From contig CAVXFM010000010.1 in NCBI GenBank assembly GCA_963760985.1, positions 682,001 to 746,000 of the forward strand: a DNA stretch of 64,000 bases. Direction: 5' to 3'. A program made the position numbers and the translations under genes. The notes under the pieces are model-generated. The model was not told the origin of the DNA. It did not search any database and saw nothing but the letters and a program-made list of their open reading frames with translations. Shown piece by piece: positions 56,794 to 64,000 of this stretch. Position 1 is the first letter of the stretch. Each line of letters opens with the position of its first letter. Source of the stretch: JACRDG01 sp963760985. GTDB taxonomy: Bacteria > Desulfobacterota > Desulfomonilia > Desulfomonilales > Desulfomonilaceae.

Positions 56794-57730
56794 GTGATCT
56801 TTGATGACGCAATAAAATTGTTCCGCCGCTATTTGGAGACGGAAAAGATCCGTTCCAAAGAAACCGTGCGCGCGTATATGGCGGATCTTGAAGATTTTCG
56901 CGTGTACCTGGAATCACTCAGTGGTGCGGAAGGGTTGACGAACGTCCGAACCATCGACCGATTTCACACGCGAGGCTTCCTCGCGAGCCGTTTTGGCAAG
57001 ATCAAGAAGGTGTCGGTGGGGAGAAAGCTTGCCGCAATCAGAACATTCTTTCGGTTTCTCGTGAGAGAAGGGGCGGTGGAGGCCAATCCTGCCGCCGGCC
57101 TTCGCTCGCCCAAGTGTGAGAAGCCACTTCCCAAAGCCCTGAGCGTCGACGAAACGGAGAGGTTCTTCACGCGCACTGGGGACCGGGGAAAACGCGATCT
57201 CGCGATGTTCGAACTACTCTACTCGTCAGGTCTCCGCGTGGGGGAACTGACCTCGTTGGACGTCCATGACGTGGACCTCTCCAGCGGTTGGGTGCGCGTG
57301 ATCGGAAAGGGAAACAAGGAGCGGTACGTGCCCGTAGGGGCCAAGGCCGTGCAGGCTTTGAAGGAATATCTCCCGTTGCGGGAACTGCTTGCAGCGAACA
57401 ACCCTGCAACGGGCAAGGAGCGACCCCTGTTCCTCAATGCACGAGGTGCTCGATTGTCATCGCGGCAGTGTTCGGCGTATACTCAAGGCGTTTCTCCTCG
57501 CGGCAAATCTGGGGAGAGATGTGTCGCCGCACGCGTTTCGTCATTCGTTTGCGACTCATCTGCTCCAGAGCGGGGCAGATCTGAGATCGATACAAGAGCT
57601 TCTCGGCCACGCGAGCCTTTCCACGACCCAGCGTTATACCAAGGTAGACCTGGGGCGACTCATGGAAGTGTACCGATCGATCTCACCCCAGAAGCGGAAG
57701 TCTCGAGAAGGGCAAAGATGTTTCCGATAA
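56794..57730 (+). pseudogene. xerC: tyrosine recombinase XerC, frame broken by one base
   Basis: GTG start after AAAGGAA. N-terminal SAM-like core-binding domain (FRRYLETEKIRSKETVRAYMADLEDF) and catalytic domain: Arg in YSSGLRVGELTSLDV, Lys in VIGKGNKERYVP. After about 57466 the true frame changes: SPHAFRHSFATHLLQSGADL (H-x-x-R), GHASLSTTQRYTKVD (nucleophilic Tyr), ending at 57730. Dropping one base in CGGCAG (57463-57466) restores SSRSVRRILKAF. It resolves chromosome dimers at dif together with XerD. It precedes hslV on the same strand with a 196-nt gap; xerC-hslVU linkage is common, so this placement supports the calls. Confidence 0.9.
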
Positions 57731-57926
57731 GGGATGAGGGGATTGTCCCGCGTGCACATGAAATCCTCGCAACCCTGCCGCAGGATGGGCTAAAACCCTT
57801 GCAGTCGGTTCCTGAGAGGCCTTGTAAAGGGCCCCCTCCCAACGACGACTGACATTGCTCGTGAACGCGGAAGTACGGTCGGGTTGACGTGAGCGTACCC
57901 GCGGGTGATTTTGAGGAAATTCAGGT

Positions 57927-58479
57927 ATGACCAGACCAAGAACGCGATCCACTACTGTCCTGTGCGTGAGACGACCCGGAAAGGTCGTCATGGCAGGGGA
58001 CGGTCAGGTGTCGTACGGCGACACGGTAATCAAACACTCCGCCGCGCAAGGTGCGCCGTTTAGGTAAAACAGGCGCGGTTCTCGCGGGCTTTGCAGGCTC
58101 CACGGCCGATGCGCTTACGTTGCTGGAGAAATTCGAGCAAATGCAGGAGAAGTACGCACACAATCTCACCCGGGCCGCGGTAGAACTGGCCAAAGAGTGG
58201 CGTACCGACAGAATGCTGCGCCGATTGGAGGCCATGCTGATTGTCGCGGATAAGGAAAAGACGCTGCTCCTCACCGGCAACGGCGACGTGGTGGAACCGG
58301 ATGACGGCCTTGTGGCTATCGGTTCTGGGGGAAACTTTGCTCTGGCCGCGGCCAAGGCTCTGTTCAGACACACGGAAATGGATGCCGCAGAGATTGCACG
58401 CGTGTCCATGGCAATCGCGTCGGAGATCTGCATTTACACCAACGAAAATGTGGTCATAGAGGAACTCGTGTCAGAATAG
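57927..58479 (+). pseudogene. hslV: ATP-dependent protease subunit HslV (ClpQ), frame broken by one base
   Basis: ATG after TTGAGGAAA. N-terminus MTRPRTRSTTVLCVRRPGKVV: the Thr-Thr pair holds the N-terminal nucleophile exposed by removal of the propeptide. MAGDGQVSYGDTVIKHSA follows, then a frame change: RKVRRLGKTGAVLAGFAGSTADALTLLEKFE and KEWRTDRMLRRLEAMLIVADKE in another frame to 58479. Removing one C at about 58042-58046 gives HSARKVRRL. Proteasome-like protease chamber, working with HslU downstream. The break is suspicious as hslU is intact. Confidence 0.92.
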
Positions 58480-58755
58480 GATGCGAGGCCTTGCTCAAAG
58501 GCCCGTGTCAGCAACTGTACCTGCGTGGATCTGTCCGAAAACGTCGCCCCGTTCGAGGATCCCTTCTCCGCGCGTGTCACGTCGCTTGCCAAACCACCTC
58601 GCTTAACACAATCATTTTTATAGAAAGGCGTGACCCTGAGGCACAAACGAGGTATAGTGCTTTGCGCGGTCGCGGTGGCAAAAATATGCCCGGCTTTGCA
58701 TCCGGGAAACGTGAAGGGCACACGCACTGACGCCAAAAATTACACAGCAGGAACC

Positions 58756-60129
58756 ATGGAAGCTTTTACTCCTCGAAAGATCGTACAAGAGCTGGACAAG
58801 TACATCATCGGCCAACACACAGCGAAAAGAATGGTGGCAATCGCGCTCCGAAACCGGTGGCGTAGGCGCAAGGTCAGAGAAGAACTGCGCGATGAAATCG
58901 CTCCCAAGAACATTATCATGATCGGCCCCACCGGTGTGGGCAAGACGGAAATCGCTCGCAGGCTGGCAAAACTCGCTCAGTCCCCTTTCCTCAAGGTGGA
59001 AGCCTCCAAATTCACGGAAGTGGGTTATGTGGGACGCGATGTGGAATCCATGATCCGAGATCTCATGGAAATCGGCATCGGCATGATCCGTGCGGAAGAA
59101 TATGAGGCGCTCAGGCCGAAGGCGGAAGAACTGGCGGAAGAACGAGTGCTGGACATTCTTCTCCCCCTGCGTCCCCACCGAAGACCGCGGAGAGGTCAGC
59201 TTTCCGCCGCGGCTCAGCAAGACGCGGATGACGAGATAGACGTGGCGCAGCGCACCCGAGAGAAGTTCAGGCGCATGCTTCGCAACGGCAAACTCAACGA
59301 TCGAGAAGTGGAAATCGAAACACAAGTGAGCTCCATTCCGGTGGTGGAGGTGTTCTCCCCAGCCGGCATGGAGGAAATGGACATCAATCTCAAGGACATG
59401 TTCTCCAATATTTTCCCCGGGAAAACAAAACGCCGCAGGGTCAAAGTGCCTGAGGCTCAACAGATATTGCTTCAGGAAGAGCTGGGCAGGCTGCTGGATC
59501 CCGACAAGGTCACCAAGAAAGCCAGAGACCGGGTGGAACAGATGGGGATCATCTTCATCGATGAACTGGACAAGATAGCCGGTTCCGGGAGTGGCCTTCA
59601 CGGCCCGGATGTCTCACGTGAAGGCGTGCAGCGGGACTTGTTGCCCATCATCGAGGGGAGCACCGTGAACACCAAGCACGGCGTGGTAAGGACCGATCAC
59701 ATCCTGTTCGTGGCTGCCGGCGCGTTCCATGTGTCCAAACCTTCGGACCTGATCCCCGAATTACAGGGCCGTTTTCCGCTGCGAGCTGAGTTGTCCGCGC
59801 TGACACGTGACGATTTCATACGCATACTCACCGAACCGAAGAACGCACTGGTCATTCAGTATGAGGAGTTGCTCGCCACCGAGGGAGTTACCCTGGAATT
59901 TCAGGAGGAGGCCATCCAGGAGATTGCTGCCATGGCTGAGGAAGTGAACGAGCGCGCGGAAAACATCGGCGCGCGGCGTCTTCACACCATCATGGAAAAG
60001 CTTCTCGAGGACGTGTCTTTCGAGGCTCCGGATATGCAAGGTGTCACAGTGGTGGTTACCCCGCAGATGGTGCGGGAACGGCTGCAAGAGATCGTGGCAA
60101 GTCAGGACCTGAGCCGGTACATCCTCTGA
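58756..60129 (+). CDS. hslU: ATP-dependent unfoldase HslU (ClpY)
   Basis: 457 residues; the ATG at 58756 follows CAGGA, and readings from 58630 add a non-homologous tail. AAA+ unfoldase of HslUV: FTPRKIVQELDKYIIGQ, Walker A GPTGVGKTEIARR, pore loop KFTEVGYVGRDVES (GYVG), Walker B GIIFIDELDKI, sensor and C-terminal VRERLQEIVASQDLSRYIL, whose last residues dock in HslV. Acts with HslV on unfolded and regulatory proteins. 276-nt gap from hslV, longer than usual; a second promoter may lie there. Confidence 0.96.
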   Translation: MEAFTPRKIVQELDKYIIGQHTAKRMVAIALRNRWRRRKVREELRDEIAPKNIIMIGPTGVGKTEIARRLAKLAQSPFLKVEASKFTEVGYVGRDVESMIRDLMEIGIGMIRAEEYEALRPKAEELAEERVLDILLPLRPHRRPRRGQLSAAAQQDADDEIDVAQRTREKFRRMLRNGKLNDREVEIETQVSSIPVVEVFSPAGMEEMDINLKDMFSNIFPGKTKRRRVKVPEAQQILLQEELGRLLDPDKVTKKARDRVEQMGIIFIDELDKIAGSGSGLHGPDVSREGVQRDLLPIIEGSTVNTKHGVVRTDHILFVAAGAFHVSKPSDLIPELQGRFPLRAELSALTRDDFIRILTEPKNALVIQYEELLATEGVTLEFQEEAIQEIAAMAEEVNERAENIGARRLHTIMEKLLEDVSFEAPDMQGVTVVVTPQMVRERLQEIVASQDLSRYIL

Positions 60130-60259
60130 TCCTCGTACTCTCCGTATTTTGCGTGCCCACGTACACACACACCGTTCGCGCGGAAACATCCTGACACGCG
60201 GTGAATTATTCGCGCACGCCCCCTCATTGAGACATTTTCAGAAGGCTTTGAAGAGAAAA

Positions 60260-60291
60260 CCGGGGAGGGGCGACAAAAAGTCCCTCCCCGG
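60260..60291. terminator. bidirectional hairpin between hslU and the PxxKW gene
   Basis: CCGGGGAGGG (60260-60269) pairs perfectly with CCCTCCCCGG (60282-60291) around CGACAAAAAGT. It lies between convergent genes and could terminate both. The 60130-60453 gap has nothing else I can name. Confidence 0.6.
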
Positions 60292-60453
60292 CAAATCTTT
60301 CTCCGCTGCAAGCAACCGCTAGGTCGCGGTTCGCTGCGCGAGGCGATAGAGACATGTTTCTCGTATCGCGTGAGTGAGCGCAGCTCTTCTCCCCTCATGC
60401 TTCCGGCGAGATCTATCAAGTACGGTGGGGTTTCTTCTTCCGGTCAGCGGTCC

Positions 60454-60741
60454 CTACTTTTTCTTTCCAGCTGCCCGTTTTGAAGCTTTGAGCGGATTGA
60501 GCTTCTGGGTCTGTTCCACAACCGCGACCTTGTTGTGAGTGGCAAAATTGCAGGCTCCAGCGGCCCATTTCTTGGCAGGACTCGGTGCTACAAGGCAGAA
60601 GGTTCCTTCTTCTGAAACCAGCGCCTTCCCACAACCTTCACAGGCCTCGACGACCGTGTGGCACCGGCCGCCGTTAAACGTGCACCCTTTTCTGTTCATG
60701 AAGGCGCACTCTACGCCTTTCTTCACGGTTACGCACTGCAT
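60454..60741 (-). CDS. PxxKW-family cysteine-rich protein
   Basis: 95 residues from the ATG at 60741 with GGAGGAAGT ahead. Eight Cys in pairs (CAFMNRKGC, CHTVVEACEGC, CLVAP, ACNFA) and the motif PAKKW, which gives this Desulfobacterota family its name. The tail is basic (KLNPLKASKRAAGKKK). No signal peptide, so cytoplasmic. Cys spacing suggests metal or Fe-S binding; function unknown in the family as far as I know. Confidence 0.8.
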   Translation of the reverse strand: MQCVTVKKGVECAFMNRKGCTFNGGRCHTVVEACEGCGKALVSEEGTFCLVAPSPAKKWAAGACNFATHNKVAVVEQTQKLNPLKASKRAAGKKK

Positions 60742-60981
60742 TGGCTGACTTCCTCCGGTTTGTACTGGGAATGGGGGGCAATTCCTCCCCTCTTCCCTTA
60801 AACCCTTAGTATACTGATATGAGGGAAAGGTTCAAACAAAAAAACATCGGTAACAAAGAAAATTCTGAGAACCGTCCTCAAGACGCCTTCCCCTGGCCCA
60901 GGGCGTACTCTCAAGCACGTCCGCGTATAAGGGTATCTGAAGACTACTTCCGCGCGGAGTCCCTTGTCGCGGACCATGGGT

Positions 60982-63709
60982 TTACTGCACTTTGGTCAGT
61001 TCCGTATCACGTTGGGGTGCCTTTGTAAGACCGGGTTCACTCGGGGTGTGCGCGTGACTGCGCGCCAGGTACGCCAGAGCCAGGAGAATGGAGTTGAGTT
61101 TTGTCTGAGCGGTGTCACCCCGGGACGTGAGCACAATGGGAACAGTACCCTGGACCTGCGGTGATGATACCGCCATTGTCCACAAGCAGTCCGAGGCTTC
61201 CCATGGTTTTGGAAAGCATCTTGTAGAGCACGTTGGCCGTGTTGATGTCCGTGGCCACGAGGCAGTTCGCGTCTCCCTTTATTTCCCCGTGATAGTGTTT
61301 TTCTTCCGCCACATCCGGGACTGTGGCCAGGTCAAAGGAAAGGGGACCTTCTACCACGAGGGGGCCGTACGCGTCCCGCAAAGCCTTGGCCTTGGTTTGG
61401 GCCTCGGCTGCGAGCAGGGTGGAAGGAATCGCGGAGGTTTCTTTTTCCACCGCAGTGATAATCGCCACTTTCAGCAGAATTTCCTTACCCACTGCCTTGC
61501 GCACCACATCCAACTGGTTCTCGATAGCTTGTGTCAGCGCGTCCGCGTTCCTGAATCCCGGATTTACACCCGCATCCGAGAGAGCAAAGAACCTCCCGTC
61601 AGGCAAGACAAAGAGCGCGGTATGCGAGGCGATTCTCTTCGGCGGAACAGGGAGGTTTGCGTCCCCAGCGGAATCGGTCTTGTAGATGGCTAAGGCTTGA
61701 TGCAGCAGAAGCCCCGTGTCCAGGCTTCCTTTCATCACGATGAAATCGCGGTTTTCCGAGAGGAAAGCATGAAATACCTTGGCCGTGGACGCTTTCTTGG
61801 CCTCGTAGTCGACCGCGAGAGGATCGATGGGAACGATTTCGACTTTGGGGTCCATGCTGGGGAAGATCCGTACCCTGCAACGCTCCAGGGCTGCCGTGAT
61901 ATCGCCCGGATCTCCGATGAGCGCCATCTTGTCCACCAGCCCTTGTTCCTTCGCGTTGGCCGCTGCCACGAGCGCGTCCTCGTTGTCTGCTCCCACGATC
62001 ACGAGGTTCGCGGGTCGCGATGTGCCGTCCGCAATGTCTGCGCTGAGTTCGGTGAGAAGGGAATAGAACGAAAAGGTCCCCATTCCTGTTCGCGCGGAGC
62101 CAAGGACTTGCAACGCCTTACGCATGCTGCGCTCTTCAACGCTGAAGTTCAGCCTTCGGTCACCCTGCGAGGGATTGACGTACATTTCAAAGAGATGGTC
62201 TGCAATGAGGTATTCGTGTTCCAGGGAGTCCAGGCACAGCAAAGGGGTCAAGGGGTTGTCGATCATGCGACGGATCCTCTCGAACAGTGTCCGAAAATAC
62301 GGGTCGTCGGCCAACATGCTGGCGATCACGATGTAATGGGGACGCTGTTCCGGCCCGCCTGATGAGGCCATCTCCAGGACCATGTCGACCTTGCGGCAAT
62401 AGGAATCCACCACGTGCAGAATATTTCGGGTCAAAGAAGGGGAAATCTTTCCTGAATCTACGATCATGAGCAACTCGCAAATTTCCCTTACCCCGGTTCC
62501 TATCTCTCTGGACGCGAGTCGAAAATGGGGTGGTATGGCAAAATTTTCATGTTCAATGGCTTGGACGATCTTTGCGAAATCAAAGTCGATCAGGATGCGG
62601 TTTGCCTCCTGTGCAGCCATTTCTCTGATGATACGTGGGCCTATTTTCCGAGCCACTGATGCGAATAACTCGTCCAGGAGCATGACCATGAGGTTGAGAT
62701 CCTGTTGGTTGACGCCCTCTACTTCCGACAGAAGTGCAGCCATAGACTTCAGCGGCATCACCCTCACGTAGCCTTTCAGGCTCTGCTTCAGCTGATCGGA
62801 ATCCGCCGCGTAGAAAAACGTGAGATCGTGCGAACCTAGGGTAGAGAAGGAAAGGGGGCTGCACACGGACACGTTGACCTGACCTTTTTCGCTCTGTTTT
62901 CTCAGAATCTCTCGCAGTTCCCATGCCACGAGCGGCCCGCGATTGAGAGAGCTATTGTGAAGCCGTTTCCAAGACTCATCCCTGATTCTCTCGGTGAGGA
63001 CGTAAATTCCATCGGGCAGCGTGCCCAGATCACCCCCTGCGCACACGACGTCGGTAACATCACCCAGTTTGACGTCGTTCTTTATCAGCAGGTTGGTTAT
63101 CTGCAATGCAAGCTCTTCCGGGGACGTGCCAAAGGTTCGGAACGGGATTTCCGCGCGGAACAACACGTCGATCCCTTGCACAGCCACCACGTACACGGCA
63201 TAGCGTTTGGCCATGATCGCGACGGTGATGGTCTGTCGCAGCCTTTCCATGGATTGATCAAATCGGTCCTGGTCCAGTTCCATGGCTTTGCGTCGCGATA
63301 TGTTCTTGAGAATTTTCAGAATGAGAGGGCTCTGCCTGCCTGTGGAGCCGCAATCTTTCAAGCAGCGAATGTACAGGGACAGCAAATCGCCGTACACCGA
63401 GACGAATTCCTTTTCTCTCCTGAAGTCCTTGAGAGCGGTCAGGAGCCGGGCCAGGAAGTCGCTCAGTTGGCCGAGGTCTTCGGGGTCCTTGGTGCGGGAT
63501 TCCAGGTCGCGGCTGGTCCCCACGATTTGATCCTTGATGAACGTAGCAATGGCACGCAGTTTCTCCTGGGAATCCCGGGCACGATCGAGCGCCTGTTGCA
63601 GTCCGTCGGCAGGGCTCATGGCGGATGCGAAGGCCGACTTGAAGTATCCCGACTGAATGAGGCTCTGCTCGATATCTTTGATTTTGCGCGCTATATTGTT
63701 TTCTGTCAT
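60982..63709 (-). pseudogene. degenerate acyl-kinase-like domain fused to phosphate acyltransferase (Ptb/Pta), frame broken near the 3' end
   Basis: About 908 residues from the ATG at 63709 (GAGAGGG site). Residues 1-150 are helical. About 160-540 resemble a butyrate/acetate kinase core in order but without its catalytic loops: DVTDVVCAGGDLGTLPDGIYVL, NSSLNRGPLVAWELREIL, YIVIASMLADDPYFRTLF. About 570-860 form a phosphotransacetylase/phosphotransbutyrylase domain: LVIVGADNEDALVAAANAKEQGLVDKMALIG, NRDFIVMKGSLDTG, FALSDAGVNPGFRN, KTMGSLGLLVDNGGIITAGPG. The end (TVPIVLTSRGDTAQTKLNSI) is in another frame; dropping one G of the complement of CCC at 61148-61150 joins them. Makes or uses acyl phosphates; divergent from an acyl kinase. 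Confidence 0.8.
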
Positions 63710-63917
63710 GTAAGCCCTCTCGATCCCAGCCGCTCCGGGGGGTGGTGCGCCGCAGTATATCACATCGCTCGGTCCTCGCTCGACAACGCCGACTCGAGCA
63801 TGCGGTCCGGACTCGTCTCCCTGATCACGCAATCGGAAGGGATTTGCGAAAAGGTGCTGACGCGATCGGCAAATCGGTTTACAACTGGATGGACTGAAAA
63901 GAAACGAAAACGAGCTG
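63710..63917. promoter_or_regulatory. divergent promoter region, acyltransferase and acyl kinase genes
   Basis: 208 bp between divergent genes of the same pathway, so co-regulation is likely. I cannot name operators or boxes with confidence. Confidence 0.35.
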
Positions 63918-64000
63918 ATGGGGGAATCCTTGAGAATACTTGTAATCAACAGTGGCAGTTCCTCGTTGAAATACACCCTGTTCGAAATGGAGCACGAGAA
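63918..64000 (+). CDS. ackA: N-terminal fragment of acetate (or butyrate) kinase
   Basis: Only the first 27 codons are in the window. MGESLRILVINSGSSSLKYT is the acetate-kinase N-terminus; its SGSSSLKY loop is closer to acetate than butyrate kinases (GSTSTK). A TTG at 63930 with GGGGGAA ahead is an alternative start. Makes ATP from acyl phosphate, pairing with the divergent phosphate acyltransferase. Confidence 0.85.
   Translation, partial: MGESLRILVINSGSSSLKYTLFEMEHE

Noticed and set aside
60819..61028. 69-codon plus-strand open frame between PxxKW and acyltransferase genes
   Set aside because: No ribosome site, no family pattern, and it overlaps the recovered 3' end of the acyltransferase.

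Overview
This window looks like a piece of a mesophilic, anaerobic Desulfobacterota (former Deltaproteobacteria) genome of moderately high GC. The evidence is a complete Rnf operon in the order C-D-G-E-A-B, an LL-diaminopimelate aminotransferase, a PxxKW-type cysteine-rich protein, a two-cluster ferredoxin, a phosphate acyltransferase divergent from an acetate/butyrate kinase, and many PAS-rich sensor kinases. A Desulfomonile- or Syntrophobacter-like host is a guess. I recognised no rRNA, tRNA, CRISPR array, prophage or transposase.

Layout. 0-5 kb: an outer-membrane barrel protein, a coupled pair ending in a J-domain protein, an extraordinary Cys/Pro/Met-rich secreted protein and a Tat-type periplasmic binding protein. 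5.6-9.9 kb: carA and dapL (overlapping), then an ECF sigma/anti-sigma pair. 10-17.7 kb: ychF, phosphofructokinase, two small exported or anchored proteins, a REC-PAS-kinase-REC hybrid and a PLD-family protein. 17.8-25 kb: the rnf operon with a good sigma70-type promoter, then a DedA protein. 25-40 kb: a region rich in dispersed palindromic repeats, holding cinA-polA, a GGCT-like lipoprotein, an orphan PstS-like protein beside a heme-c-type sensor kinase and its regulator, an isochorismatase-type hydrolase, a PaaG-like crotonase and a 2-hydroxyacid dehydrogenase. 40-46 kb: a tandem-motif protein, a ferredoxin, a 1055-residue PAS/GAF kinase and a SUKH protein. 46.6-56.6 kb: an apparent surface-glycan or lipid cluster (B12 radical SAM, GT4 glycosyltransferase, flippase, SPASM-type radical SAM) with a diguanylate cyclase and an ankyrin protein inside it. 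56.8-60.1 kb: xerC-hslV-hslU. 60-64 kb: the PxxKW protein, a large kinase-like/phosphate acyltransferase fusion and the start of an acyl kinase gene.

Two things dominate the window. First, at least ten genes are split by what look like single-base indels: the anti-sigma gene, rnfC, rnfG, dedA, polA (twice), the cyclase gene, the ankyrin gene, xerC, hslV and the acyltransferase. Deleting or adding one base, usually in a 3-4 nt homopolymer, restores each expected protein. Because essential or housekeeping genes are hit, consensus sequence error is more likely than gene decay. Second, two families of short intergenic palindromic elements are scattered through the window: B, about 155 bp with a 17-bp perfect stem, five copies; and A, about 140 bp with terminal inverted repeats, two full and two partial copies. 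They are sometimes joined to each other.

Metabolically, the Rnf complex (ferredoxin:NAD+ ion pump), the ferredoxin, the acyltransferase/acyl kinase and the crotonase fit fermentative or syntrophic energy conservation with substrate-level phosphorylation.
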